From the NCBI GenBank assembly GCA_947396885.1, contig OX377202.1, forward strand, positions 60,414,034 through 60,478,033: a DNA stretch of 64,000 nt, read 5' to 3'. The DNA comes from Heligmosomoides polygyrus polygyrus (Eukaryota; Nematoda; Chromadorea; Rhabditida; Heligmosomidae). The notes beneath the pieces are model-generated. The model did no database searches. It was given only the letters and a program-made list of their open reading frames with translations, and was not told the origin of the DNA. The position numbers and the translations under genes are program-made. The first letter of the stretch is position 1. Each line of letters starts with the position of its first letter. Positions 41,061 through 53,169 of the stretch are shown piece after piece.

Positions 41061-42018
41061 CATTGAAAAGGTACTCTGTCACGTATTCGTATTTGTTGAT
41101 CGGCAACTGTTTGACCTTATGAATCCTTCTTGCATAGTTTTGCGACACGCCAGTCATTTTCATTTCCAACCGTGAGCATTTTTGCTGGCCCTATCATGTA
41201 TGGAAAATCTGAACGTCCCATAGTTAAACCTAGTCATGAACTCGAAACTACATCTTCTCCTTGCCAAGGTGCTTAATTAACTAACTGAAGCAACGTAGTG
41301 GCTGTCTTCCTCTAAAGGGTGAGGTGAGAAGTCATATCGCCTCAGAAGACAAGAAATATTGCCTTCTCCATGTGGTATTAATGTAATAAATGGTGCACTT
41401 TCATGGCTAGATTGTAGTGCCCATGCATTGGCAGTACTTACTTTACCTCACATCTAATTCAAAAGTATGTGAGCAACTAATTGCAACACCGCCTCCAAAT
41501 CTTTCTATCCGGAGAGAAATGAACTCTCTGTCCCTCTTGAACAACTACATTTCAGCAGTTCTGTGGTAGAACCTCAGTTCCTCTTGACTTTTGAACATTT
41601 TTGCAATCGAGCTGCAGTAATAAACCGTAGGGAGTTGCCACTCTCCGTCCTAGTGCAGAAGTTGCACACAACGAACAACTGGGATGGCGAAATCGTGACA
41701 GTGATTTGTATTGCGAAACGGCAAGTGCATCAGCATCCTCTACTAACAGGAAACTTACGAAACTCCTCCACCTGGGTCCTCTTGTTAATAATCCTACCAT
41801 AAATCTTTGATAAAGTAGTCACATATTTCTCTCGACCTGAGTCTTCACGGAGGACGCGGAAAGAAACGAAACAGGAAGGAAAGAGAAAAGCCAATCGGAT
41901 TGGAGAGTCAGGATCGCCAATCAGGATAACGACTTTAAGAGACGGGTTCGGTTACGAGCGACTCTCGATATAGCGCATCGCGCTCAAGCTCATTCGTTAA
42001 GGTGACATAACAACAACC
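41061..42018. other. no recognised gene
   Basis: Only short frames without domains. Nothing else seen before the rearranged duplication begins. Confidence 0.4.
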
Positions 42019-42486
42019 AGTCACCAGACAAGAAAAAGCCGGAATGGGGGTCTTAGGCACCGCCTACTCAGGTCAGCGGTGCCACCCAGCATGCGCTGGC
42101 CATCGGGGCCGACGCGCTGCTACACATGACCTGCGGTGTCGCACCGCGTCGTCCCGACTAGCAGAACAGTCGTAGAAATTCAAAACAACACTTTGGAGAT
42201 ATCGTCGGCCCATCTTTTGCGCTATGCCAACGACCCGTTTTTCGAACGGTTTGTGACCTGCGATGAAAAGTGGATACTTTATGATAAGTGACTGAACCAA
42301 AAAAAGCCTCCGACATCATCCGAAGCCGGAAAGTTTGACAAAAACGCGTTTAGAGATCTTAAAATAAAAACTAAATAATTTTTCAAATAAGCGACTTGAA
42401 TTAAATTCCATATACATATTTAGAATGCACATATAATAAGCTGTTTACAAAAATGTATAGCACCTCATGAAAAGTCTTAGTTTGTA
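42019..42486. repeat. rearranged duplication X-Y, 468 bp, identical to 38 kb
   Basis: Bases 42019-42194 equal 38695-38870, and 42192-42486 equal 38051-38345. The join uses three shared bases (TTT). I compared both segments through their length and saw no mismatch. It includes a truncated mariner catalytic block. Confidence 0.93.
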
Positions 42487-44387
42487 AAAGGAAGTGTTGA
42501 AACCAACAAAACAAAAAACCTGCACTTATTTTGCGCCAACCTAATATATAGAGAGACTGATTCTAAATATGGATGGAAGGGAGTGCACCTCTGTGCACCT
42601 CACCGAGCGATAAATGAAGCTCGGTGAGGTGGAGAGAGGTGTGTGATGGAGACAGAGGTTGTGCACGACGTCATGGGTAAGAAGTAGGAATGTCCCGACT
42701 TTATTTGTATTTTAGTAAAGCGGTAGACAAAACATGGAGACCGCAAGAATAACGGAAGAACACTTATCTCATTCGTGCCTTCGTAGCATCAATGTGTTCT
42801 CGTTTAAGCAAAGGCTAGCAAGTAAAACATATACTAAGCCTCCTACGCTATTATATCACGGCGTATCACCTCTCCACCTTTTGCTTGTCCAATTCCGACT
42901 ACAGCATTTTTTTGTTACAGCACTTTTTTGAACAGTAGCCTTAAACAGTAGCACTACTTAAGATTCCTTGTAAAATTTTAAGCTAATCTGATTCTAGTAA
43001 AGGATGAAACTGGAGTACGTACGGCGTTTTGCGAACAGGAAAGAAGTTCTCTGGATTGAGTGGTCTCAAAATTTGTTCAGACCTGTGACTTGGTGGATCA
43101 CTTCGTGACTGAACGGGCACTTGCAGTTCAACACTAGAAACTGCATTAAAAACTCCATAATTGTTTCCCATTCTAGGGTTTTGGAGGATATGTGGATGAC
43201 TAATCAGTCATGGGGACTGCACCCTTGCCAACCTCAAACTGTACGAGCCTAGAAACTTTTTCTTCACAGATGTGACGTAGCTGGAGAGTTTCTTGTCTCA
43301 GAGTTAAATAAGTGATCCTGAGCAGTCCAAGCAACTGCTCAGGTTAAGTATTCGATCATGCCGCACTAAAATGCCAATGGCATAACTCCATGTGGACGAA
43401 ATTTGCAGCAGCGATCGAGAACACCGATGTAAACTTGAAGCGAATGAGCATATGGCACAGTATATACCGAGCCATTTACTTCTCGGCGCTTCAGTATACT
43501 ATGTGCCCATAAAGTTCTGTAGATAACTATGGCTACTAGAACGAGAATTTCAGATTGTTCAAATGAGTGGTTTCCTAGCACAGAATGCGCAACGATGGTT
43601 AGCATATTAATTTTGCCTTCTTGCTCAGCCGAAGTCGTTTCTTTTAACGATATCCTAATCGGTTTCAAGTGCAAATCCGATTCATTCTAATTGACTTTTA
43701 GGGCAGTGTTCCTCCCACAATTTGATGAACGACAGTTCTTCTAATTGGTGAGCGATTATATCGTGTTCAGTGTGAAACTAGTTCTGAACAATGACCATTT
43801 CCATTTCCACCCTCCAATCCAAACAAGCGGAGCACGGAAAGGAGCGGACGGTTGGAAACCGGAACTCGTAACACAAAAACGGAGATTCTCTGATGAGAAC
43901 TGAAGGCACCGCTCCTCGAAAAGAAAACGGTAGGGTGTACAGAGTTTCATATTTCGATACTAAGCTGCTTGTGTCCCCAATTGGTCGACGAAATCTCGGA
44001 GTTCCTTGCTTCGCCTTGGCGGAGTGGTTGGCCTACGAGCGTGTGCAATCTCAATGCGGACGCAAGTCCGCCTGGCAACGTGTCGCACAGTTCAACGCGC
44101 TGTTTGCCTTGGCAGCTTAGTTCGACACAGTGGGGGTTCAGCAGGGGGAAAAAGTAGGTGGCGGGAAAGAAGTCCCAGCAGTGCGAGGACAGGAAGGAGC
44201 GAGCGGCCGCGAGAGCAGATGCGTGGCAGCGCGAGTTGGGGAACAACGCGAGGCGTCCACACAGATGGGAACTGGTCGATGTTCTCTTGCGCTCGGACAT
44301 TCGGGTTCGACGTGTCGCGACGTTGCCACTACGCTTATGACAGGTCTTCTGTACCCCGACACACCTTGAACGATACTTAAGAAAAAT
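42487..44387. other. no recognised gene; one hairpin
   Basis: Short frames only. Near 44030 a tRNA-like 'TTGGCGGAGTGGTTGGC' string occurs, but no cloverleaf follows. At 44292-44312 lies the third copy of the CTCGGACATTCGGGTTCG core. Confidence 0.35.
42582..42644. repeat. hairpin, about 26-bp imperfect stem
   Basis: ACCTCTGTGCACCTCACCGA is inverted after a short AT-rich loop (GATAAATGA) as TCGGTGAGGTGGAGAGAGGT. It is one of several short-loop hairpins in the window. Confidence 0.7.
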
Positions 44388-44548
44388 ACTGGTCCTCTTT
44401 ACATACTGGCCCCTCTGGTAGTTCACCCTTTACTGGTCTTCACGGGCCCCCTTCACTGGTATCCCTTCTACTGGTCTCCCCTTCATTGGCCCCCACTTCC
44501 ATTGATCCCCCTTGATTGGTCCCCATTACTGGTCTCCCCTACACCGGG
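44388..44548. repeat. minisatellite, 16-20 bp unit
   Basis: About nine degenerate units of the type CTTYAYTGGTCYCCC in a row (TACTGGTCCTC, TTTACTGGTCTTC, TTCACTGGTATCC and so on). Confidence 0.85.
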
Positions 44549-44574
44549 GGTATTCGCTGATGTGGATGACACAT

Positions 44575-44720
44575 ATCCTAAATCGGAATGCTCGTTGTGC
44601 GAAGTCGGTGAGGTCTTCTGAATTCGGACACCCGTTTCGAGAAATCGGTGACACTTCTTTTGAACCCAGACGCTTGCGACACGACGTAGGTCATAGGGCT
44701 CCAGGATCTAACTCCAACGC
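44575..44720. repeat. degenerate about 48 bp tandem repeat, locus 1
   Basis: Successive units read 'GTCGGTGAGGTCTTCTGAAT', 'ATCGGTGACACTTCTTTTGA' and 'ACGTAGG', each followed by a purine-rich 'CGGACACCCGTTTCGAG'-like piece. Related units recur at 49.73-49.88 kb. Confidence 0.6.
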
Positions 44721-45587
44721 GACGTCGCGCGCTAGCCGTGTGCGACCTCGCGGCGCCGAAACGCGGACGTGCGCTCGGTGACGCATGGTTAGCCGCGGAG
44801 CACGAAATGTTCTCAGTGTTTAAGCTCCCAGACCACATTTCTAGCAAGGAACTTAAGATCCCACAGAATTTGGTAGGCAACAGTCTGCAGTAGGACAACT
44901 GATCCGAGAATGGGTGATAGTGACCTTTTTCCGTAGTATTTATTTATTTATTTATTCCATACGTCAAGGAGACGTGCACTAAATTCAAGGAAAAATAAGC
45001 AGAAACAACCATGTGCAAAGAAAGAGAATGAAGAAGAAAGCGTTAGTAAAAAAACGATAGTAAAAAAATAATGGCAGTGACGACTCTTCAGTAACCAAAT
45101 AGAAAATATTTTACGTTAGAGACTCACCCACGTAGGTCCCTGGTGGCATGTATTTTTAAGACGGGCTATGATAGTCAGGAAAATGGGCAGACATCACTGC
45201 GTGCCAACGAGGTTGTTTGTCCGCGTCAGCCAGCTATGACGCCCTTGTGGTAGTTGCCGGAACTTCGGCACATGGGTACGCTGGCCGCCCCATGGGATCG
45301 ACAACTAGGGCAAACCACCTGTGGCTCGCGAAGCAAAAATTTTGAAGTATTTTTAGATAAAGGAGGATGTATTACTAAAAGTACAGTCTAGGATGAAAGC
45401 TAGGGACCCATATGAATGAGTGACAAAAAGAGGATGTCAAGAAAAGAAAGCTGAAGAGAAGTCACCGCACGCACTACAGAAGAAAGGTTATACCTAAAAC
45501 TAATAATCTCGTCAGGAACGAAAAAGCCATCAGCACGTTCAAGATCACAGAGGAGCAGGAACCATAACGTGGCTAAGCGGTTCAAGG

Positions 45588-48479
45588 TCACGAGCAGCGA
45601 GAAAGCATCATCAAGAATCCGGAAATTCCTAACACCTGCAAAACGTTGATTTTTTCCAAACGTTTCTTAAAAATACGGCTGTTTACAGAGTTCAAAACCT
45701 CAATCGGCAAACGTCTAAGCCATCTTGCCACCCGAAAGAAAAGGCAATTGAATAACTGCGTGTAATTCTTCTTTTGAATCGGGAGGTAGTGAAGGTTGAA
45801 TGAACCAGCTCTTAAGCCACAAGGTCTAAAAATCCAGTACTTGCTGGCCCGGAGTTTCAACTCTCCACGAAGTAATTTAAAGCAAAAGGTCAAATCAAAA
45901 ATAATCCTTCTGTTCAATAAAGATCTTAATCCTAGCAGTTTCATACGTTCATCGTAACTGGGTAGATCCCCCAAGAATCTCCTTGATGCAGTCGAAAATA
46001 AACAAGTCTAGTAAAGGTTTTCTGGACCATTTCGAGTTTACTTATGTGTTTTCTGGCCATGGGGCTCCATATCTGAGAGCAGTACTCTAAATGAGGAAGG
46101 ACGTATGCTTTGTACAATTTAACGAGAATCTTGGGGTTGTTACTGCACACATTACGAAAAATGGAGTAGAGGGCAGCGTAGGCTTTCTGTGTAGCTTTTT
46201 CAATGTGGTGTGAAAAATCAAGCCTGGAGTCTACGATTACACCAAGGTCTTTCACTGTCTCACATTTGCTTAACGGCACATCACATATGGTGTAACGACC
46301 GGCTTGCCCTTCCCCTATGTGAAGCACGAAACACTTTTCCGGATTAATTGCCAAATTGAATTCCGACGCCCAGTGGCATATGTTCTTCAAAGCAATGTTC
46401 AAAGCTGAACATGTTCCACCACAGTCTTCTCGACCGTAAATACCATATAACTTGATGTCATCAGCATAAGCTTGAACCTTGACACTAACAGACCTCGTTA
46501 TGACATCAAAAACATCGGCCGTGTACAAGAGGAAGAGAAGAGGTGACAATACTCCACCTTGAGGCACTCCACTAGTGCACATGCTCGTATCAGAATACCT
46601 AACCCCTACTCGAACAGTCATAAGTCTGTTCTCCAAAAAAGAAGCGAACCAGTTTAGAAGGTTTCCGCTGACATCCAAGCAACGCAGTTTATCGAGCAAT
46701 TTCGAATGAGAAACTTTATCGAAGGCTTTAGACAAGTCTATGTAAACAACATCTATCATTTTGCCTTGGTTTAGAGCTACCCTCCAATCAAACAAGCTGT
46801 CTGCAAGATTTGTAGCAGTTGAAAGTCCAGGAACAAAACCATGTTGCCCATGTGGAATAGCATGGACTCTTTCCAACCAAGTCAAAAATTTCTATCTGAT
46901 AACTTTTTCCATAACTTTAATTAGGGTAGGTGTTATGCTCATAGGACGAAACTAAGATACAGACTGAGGAGCTTCAACTTTTGGAACAGCTGTCACTATT
47001 ACGTGTTTCCATGCCCGCGGAACCTCTCCTAACATCGTGGAAATGTTGAGGATCATCGCGAGAGGTTTAGATAACTCACGGGCGCATTTCCTGAAAATAA
47101 TAGGAGAAATTCCATCAGACGGTTCAGTAGTAGAAGGTTTCAAATTCCTAAGAACTTTGTAAACGTCATCAGGATGAAAGAAAACGCTGGTAAAGGTGCG
47201 CACTGCTTCTGCACCATCTCTGACAACATATAAACCTCTAGGCGCTACAGAGAAACCGTCATTAGAGGAAACGCCAGCGAAAAAACTGCCTAAAGCGACT
47301 GCTTTCATCTTGTCGCAAGAGCACATTTTACCGTTGATGTCGGTAAAGGCTGGAAGAGCTCCGGTCGATTTGAGCTTGCTACGTACCAATCGATGAAGTT
47401 GATTCATCGATGCGTTGCTGGCTAGTTTCCGCTCACGATTAGCCCAAAATTTTTTTCAGGTGGTAATCAATATTGGCACAAACATTTTTGTAGGAAGTAC
47501 TATTTAAAGGATTTGCTGTTCTTCGAAATAGTCGCTCTTTTTGAGCCAGTAAATTGACAATGTGTTGGGGGAGGCTTGGACTGAATGATATCCTACTTTT
47601 GAAAGGAACGAACTGAGCCAGGTTTTTATAAACAACGCGGCAGAATCTTTGATATACATCATCTGCAGTCGTATAGCGGTCGAATACATTGAGCCAGTTC
47701 ACTTCCGAAAGACTTTGCCTAAGCGAGACAAAATCAGTGGAATGAAAGTCAGGAGTTGGTGCAGAAATACTTGGTAAGACCGATAAACGTAAATAAAACT
47801 GTACGATGCAGTGGTCAGAGCTGGCTAGTGGTGGCAAAGTATGTACGTTGGTAACTATCGGGGAAGTTGATAGAATCACATCCAAAATGCTGTTTCCATG
47901 TGTTTCCATGTGTAGCCTCAGTGACAAATTGTGTGAAACCCGAAAGAAGGAAGAACGAGACGAACTTAACCGAATTATGGCTTAAAGCAATGTTATTCCT
48001 CCAATCAACTGCTAGGTTAAGGTCACCTAGAATTATAGTTTTGTCTCTAACCGCAACCAGTGATGAAAGAAATTCAACAAGATCCTCGTCTTCACAGTTT
48101 GTTGAGTTAGGAGGTCGGTATGCGACAATAAATCGTATAAGATTCGGCTGAGACGTTTTGCAGGAAAAAATGTCAACGCAAAGACATCTGCTTTCATGGG
48201 GAAACTATGATGTAACGCACTTGCATTTATTGTGTTTCGGATGACACAGCAAGCTCCACCACCTCTGCCACTGCACCGGTCAGCTCGATATACCGTATAG
48301 GGTAAGTTGGCGAGAATCTCGCTGTCCTTTATCCTTCCCCTGAGCCATGTTTCGGTTACAAAAACCAGGTCGGGCTTTACAGTCAAGAGGAAGTGGTAAA
48401 AATGAAACAGCTTATTAACTATGCTTCGTGAATTTAGTAAGTACCATGTGAGAGTGGGAGGATCACCATGCGCCCTCAA
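45588..48479 (-). pseudogene. CR1-like ORF2 (endonuclease + RT), few lesions
   Basis: Endonuclease: LTWYLLNSRSIVNKLFHF, DLVFVTETWLRGRI, GGGACCVIRNTI, then SILDVILSTSPI and LASSDHCIVQFYLRL. RT: LKPSTTEPSDGISPIIFRKC (about 47130), HGQHGFVPGLSTATNLA (about 46850), VVYIDLSKAFDKVSH, TSGVPQGGVLSPLLFLLY (about 46570) and VQAYADDIKLYG (about 46450, catalytic ADD intact), then KDLGVIVDSRLDFSHHIEK, HLEYCSQIWSPMARKHI and TFTRLVYFR. Breaks lie near 48030, 47430, 46950 (stop) and 45960 (frameshift). The C-terminal frame ends at 45588. The 46885-45941 block is intact over 314 codons. Confidence 0.88.
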
Positions 48480-48481
48480 GC

Positions 48482-49152
48482 GTTTCCCGAGCCCCTGTTG
48501 CTGAGCTCGGAAACATGCTTATGCTTCCCACGATAAACCACCCACTCTCTCCTTGTCTTGCCTTTGTTTCTCTCTTTAGCAACCTGTCTCAGCTCATAGT
48601 CTTGCATTCTCTCCTCTAAAGTCATGCTCCTTCGCACGAACACGTTGCTATATCCTGCACTGCGAAGAAGCCGTGCATTAGCTAAGGCCTTCCGCCAATA
48701 AAACTGGCATGGTAAGACGACCTTAACTAAGCGCGGCTTTGAGGCATCTGCCCTTCCTATTCTGTGTCCATCTCCGCAGGCTCACAGTCAACCTGCAATA
48801 CGTCGAGTATTCCTAAAACTTTATTCCTGAGTTCTGACCTGCGTTGAGATGGCGGAAGGCTCTCCTCCGGTTCCTCGACTCCCGAGATGACTATACTCCT
48901 TCCTCGCTTCTCAGCCTCCGCATGTTCAGAGAATTGCTAAGAAATTTTCTCTCCAAGCACATTAAGCATTTCCAATGTGAATTGGTCGGAGATGCGTTCA
49001 GTGATTTTTTTGAGAAGCGAGCTAATAGATAGAGTCTTTTCAGGTCCATGCCTTGCAAAGCTTCAGGCTGTTCTACCTATATTGGTACTGTCCAAAACAG
49101 AAGCAGCCTGAGTAGCACTGTCAACATTCTTCCTTCGGTTTGTGCGAGCCAT
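48482..49152 (-). pseudogene. CR1-like ORF1, with stops
   Basis: Starts MARTNRRKNVDSATQAAS. A stop follows about 30 codons in and another after GEKIS. Then come RSIVISGVEEPEESLPPSQ, LDVLQVDCEPAEM, a damaged RMGRADASKPRLVKVVLP (RRM-like core), NVFVRRSMTLEERMQDYEL and a basic tail RQVAKERNKGKTRREW. Layout and motifs parallel ORF1 of LINE D (YRMGK, RLIKVILPS, LTKEER). It would bind LINE RNA in an intact element. Confidence 0.75.
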
Positions 49153-49600
49153 GGTAGGTTTGCTCTATTTGATTTACGATCAAAAAAAGGGAAATCAATA
49201 TTTCAAAACAGAGAACGCGAATCAAGGAAATCCGATGTGCACTGGGCTAGCAACCGAAGGAAGAAATTCTCCGAAAAAGTTAACAGTAGCTAATGCAACG
49301 AAGAGAAATGCTAACAGAGTCTTGCAAGGCAATGGGCTAAGGAAATAGAGAATATTCGAGAGAGAAAGGCAACAAACGCGACCGCACAGGGTGACGGCGA
49401 TGAGTCGAGTGAGTGAGTATAACCATAATCACGGGTAAAAATTGGCCGAAGAAGTTGTTGATGGCAAATACTGACGCTAGGAACCATCCACATGACAAGG
49501 AGTCCTGTATAAACTGTCTCTGATCGTCCTATTGAAACCACATTCATGTATCATCTCCAAGAAACGTTGGAATAAGGCAAAGATGTGCCGCATGTCCCTG
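49153..49600. other. 5' flank of LINE E; no recognised gene
   Basis: This may include the LINE E 5' untranslated region. Frames are short and unrecognised. Confidence 0.4.
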
Positions 49601-49885
49601 TGGGGGGTGTTTCTAGCCGTCGGAAGCATCGGACTGCGACATCTCGCCCAATTTCGTCGCGCACCGACGCCAGGGAGGTTCGCGCGGCGTTGGAGTTATG
49701 TCTGCCCCCGAAGTCATAGGTATTGCTGCACGTCCGTTGTACAACATGGGTGACACGTTTTCTGAGTTCGGGCGCTCGCTACCGAAGTAAGTAACACGTC
49801 TTCTACATCCGGAAGCCCGTTGGACGACGTATGTGAAACGTCTCCGGAATCCACACGCTGGTTGAACGACGGGATAAGACATGAG
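49600..49885. repeat. degenerate about 48 bp tandem repeat, locus 2
   Basis: Units such as 'GGGTGACACGTTTTCTGAGT', 'AAGTAACACGTCTTCTACAT' and 'TATGTGAAACGTCTCCGGAA', each followed by a CCGTTGGACGACG-like piece, resemble those at 44.58-44.72 kb. A minus-strand frame repeats RRRFTYVVQRASG as a consequence. Confidence 0.65.
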
Positions 49886-51100
49886 GTTAGTATAAAAAAT
49901 GGTACTTTACATCAAGTCTATTACATGAGAATTTTTTAAAGTTCTATGAAATAGTAAAGGGTTAGCCATAAGTCCTGCAGCAAAGGCTTAGTAGTAAAAA
50001 AGGATAGGAATGTACCCAATTGGGTAGAATTCAAAACACTGTTTGCACATGGTTTGTACATTATGGCGGAGCGGCCATAAGGGGCTACTCCTGGATCGAT
50101 AAGAGCCTTTCGCGTACATAGCATTACGGCATCAGCCCCTCATACGGAACTTTATTCCTTATTAGTTCCAAAGAAGACATTGGACAAAATTTTTCTAGGT
50201 CTTATAGAGCAGACCAAAAATCGAAAGACGCTGGAATCCCACAGCTTGTGTTTTGTAGGTACGATGTTTGGGAGGCGAATGGAGAACCGCTACCACCTTA
50301 CCTTTGCAGAACGTGCATTTAGCTTTTAAACTAAGCGATTAAGTCATGAAAAATATTTTTGTGCCTATCGGATCAATATTTTTACTGATTTTTACTCTTT
50401 TTACAGCAAAATCAATGGTGTGAGGGGAAACATTTTAGAAAATCGTGTATGAAGAATAACAGTCATGCGTAGCCACTGTTTCTGTATCATCAGGTTCCCC
50501 AGAGGTAGTGTTAAATGCACTGTTATTCTGACCTTTCTGGGAGGCCTCAGCTATGAGAAATTTTTCAACAAATGAAGAGGTGATTGAATAGCCAGCCTGA
50601 GCGTCGCGCTCCAATTGTGCTTATACCTCCGATACTCCCTGGTATAAATACCATTTTGAATTGTCGAATTGATAATGTAAGGCAGTGTTAAGGCAGTTAA
50701 CGGTTTATTCGGTGTGCTTATTAGGAGCAGGTGATGTACGCGATACATCAAATGATAGTTGATACATGTAACTATTAAGTGACAACGAATCTACACTGAA
50801 GTCAACAGCAACCTCTGGTCTATCTTTCAACGTAACAATTAACTTCATATAGCGATCAACTTCCAATTGTGATTACTTATAGTTCACAAGAGTAGGTGAC
50901 CTGAGATTGGTCGTGAAGTAATATGTTACAAGAACAACTGTACAACATATCATGACGGATAGTGATTAATTATCATACTTTAATGTACAGTGAGCATATG
51001 ATTAACCTGTAGAAGAGACTACATTGCATATGTTACTATATGTGCTGATAAGGGAAAGAGATCAACGAGGAATTAGACATGTGGATGTACATACAGTGAG
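49886..51100. other. AT-rich, no feature seen
   Basis: AT-rich sequence with only short frames. Nothing supportable. Confidence 0.5.
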
Positions 51101-51129
51101 GACATAGCATTGGATTATAAGATCGAGTT

Positions 51130-51848
51130 GTTAGGAAAGATCAAGCGGCTTCGGACTGACGTAGCATTTGAAAGTTGTAACCGATCGCCATCTTCCTGTT
51201 TGCGAGACCCTTGCATGGTCGTAACCCATCTCCAAAGAATGAGTAGCCGCCCCTCCTCTAAACGAATGGGAGGTAAGATTAAGGTGGTCTATTGCGTAGC
51301 TGTGAGCAGGGCCCTTAGCCTATCCCTTAAGGCCGTGTACGTGAGGGGGAGCCCCAAAGACGCCGACTGGAACAAATACAGCTGATTCGCTGCTGAATCT
51401 ACATAAGTCCTTAGCAATTTATGCTCCAGTTTATCGAGCTTGATGCTTATGCAAGTACCCTCACCGAGCTGCTCCGTTTAGACCTCCTAATTAAGAGGGT
51501 CCACAGCCCATGCTGTTTACACGTCAGATCTTTAACCAGTATGCTCATAACCTCGGTTATTCTAAGTAAAGCCTTAAACTGCAGTAGTGCTACCACGGCG
51601 GCCTGTGTTGTTTTGGAGTCACTGCCACGTGTACCCTCGAGCACTACCTTGCGGATCGCTGCTGGATCGACTTTCACGTGGTGTTTTACCGGAGGGGATG
51701 CCCTCTTCTCGGCCTCTACATTGCTCCCTTCGACGCTACGTTCTACCTCCGGCATTGGCTCGAGGAAATAGTTCATTGCTGCGACTATTAAAGGCAGCGA
51801 ATTCTGCCGCCCATCAGCCGCGCATTGCGCTACGTAGTAGTTCCTCAT
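51130..51848 (-). pseudogene. DIRS-type tyrosine recombinase
   Basis: This enzyme joins the circular cDNA to the genome. The frame 51848-51447 includes VVALLQFKALLRITEVMSI (first catalytic Arg at 51561-51563) and GLWTLLIRRSK. After a frameshift near 51480 it continues LDKLEHKLLRTYV and then HSFRGGAATHSLEMGYDHA (H at 51266-51268 and the second Arg), GRWRS (51196-51188, Trp at the usual His/Trp position) and KCYVS (nucleophile Tyr at 51163-51161). All members of the R-HxxR-W-Y set are still present, but the frame is broken. Confidence 0.82.
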
Positions 51849-51930
51849 CTGAGGAATGTGAAGATGTGGACCTTGACGCTCCTTTTGAAGTCCTCAAACT
51901 TCCTCAGTTTAGCTCGATAGCAGGATAGCG

Positions 51931-52185
51931 TCGAACGAGCTCTATCTTAGTCAGGGCTCTCCCTATCCTAGTTCCTTCTTCTCCCAGCCCTAGAGTTTCA
52001 GCTTCTTTCATCATCGCTGCTCCCTGCTGGAACCTAGTGGCTAGAAAATACGCGTTTTATTTCACCTTCTTGTACCTCTTAAATGCCTATAATTGTATAT
52101 TTTTTAAATACCTTTATTCATTGGAATCCCGTAAGTTATTACAGGGTGGGTGGGGGGGGCGACCGTGGAATTGCAAAGCAGGGGA
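51931..52185. other. linker between DIRS linker frame and recombinase
   Basis: No domain recognised. The minus-strand frame 52506-52186 (RDSWLPVVARQAYFPIL) lies between RNase H and the recombinase and is consistent with the conserved linker of DIRS elements. Confidence 0.35.
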
Positions 52186-52509
52186 CTAAAATGGTATATA
52201 CCTTTTAACGCACGAATTTACCCTGAAATCCACCAGAAGGAAAATAAACGGAGATTTTGAATACTGAGAAGGATATGCTCCTGGAAGAGCTTTTTCCTGA
52301 AATATTCTTGTCTCTACTGGGAAAATAACTCCGTCCTTGACAAAGTCAGCCCTGTGATAGCCATCCGTTTTAAGAATGGGGAAATAGGCCTGGCGGGCCA
52401 CAACGGGCAACCAAGAATCCCTACCGATTTGTAATGGCGAGAGCATTTCAACACTGTTTGTATGAGGCAGACAGGAGGAGCTAACCAAATTAGCCATGTT
52501 CTCCAAGCG

Positions 52510-53130
52510 TCGGGTTCAGTGAAGGCATTGACACCGGACGTTCCTGTGCAAAGTGTACTGGAATAAAATGTCTGACATTTTGCTTTCCTGTCATTGGCAA
52601 ATAGGTCTTTTTCTGGAGTACCCCATTTGGCTGTGATTACTGAGAATATCCTTTCATTTATTCGCCAGTCGTCAAGATCGACTAGTCTACTTGCCTCATC
52701 AGCTTCCTGATTTAGTTCTCTAGGTATTTATTTCAGTAACAACTGCAGATCATATCTATGTTCTATGTTCCACATCTCTTCTGTTATCTGGTGTACACTG
52801 AGCAAAAGGCTACCCTTTTTATGAGTGAAAAACGCTGCTTGATTATCCGTATAAAGAATTAATCCCTGCTCACGATTTTGTCGGAATGGTTCTAAACCAA
52901 ACTTTATCGCGAAAAGCTCCCTAGCTGTTCTAGGCTTCTGGATTAATTTCGTCGGTAGTTCACGAAAAGATCTAGCCAATACGGAATTGGATGCATTTTT
53001 AAGAATTACCCCAACCGAGTGTGCGGAGAGGTATACGCAAATGATATTCCTTCTGTAGGAGGAAGAAGAGACAGAGTTGGGCACTCCAGTAATCGAGATT
53101 TCCAATAAGCTAGCTCAGAGTTCTCTTCCT
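52510..53130 (-). pseudogene. DIRS-type RNase H domain
   Basis: YRRNIICVYLSAHSVGVIL (the first acidic position, usually SDAS, is SAHS), ARELFAIKFGLEPF (E present), ILYTDNQAAFFTHKKGS (TDN: catalytic Asp present), YIPRELNQEADEASR with a stop replacing the first residue (AD present) and then DDWRINERIFSVITAKWG and DLFANDRKAKC, the 'F..l...WG...vDxFA' tail typical of DIRS/Pat RNase H. The frame is open for 125 codons from 53105. It degrades the RNA strand during reverse transcription in intact elements. Confidence 0.8.
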
Positions 53131-53169
53131 TCACTTTCCCCATCTCCGACTGAGAGGGTACTGTAGGGA

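Larger units (their letters stand above)
44938..49152 (-). mobile_element. CR1-like LINE E, almost full length, degenerate
   Basis: On the minus strand: ORF1 from 49152 to about 48482, ORF2 from 48479 to 45588, a 3' untranslated part and a (AATA)n tail (plus strand TATTTATTTATTTATT at 44940-44960). ORF1 stop and ORF2 start nearly overlap, the usual CR1 layout. It is the most complete LINE in the window and differs from LINEs C and D in sequence. Confidence 0.9.

Noticed and set aside
43990..44120. tRNA gene candidate around TTGGCGGAGTGGTTGGC
   Set aside because: No acceptor stem or convincing T arm at the right spacing.
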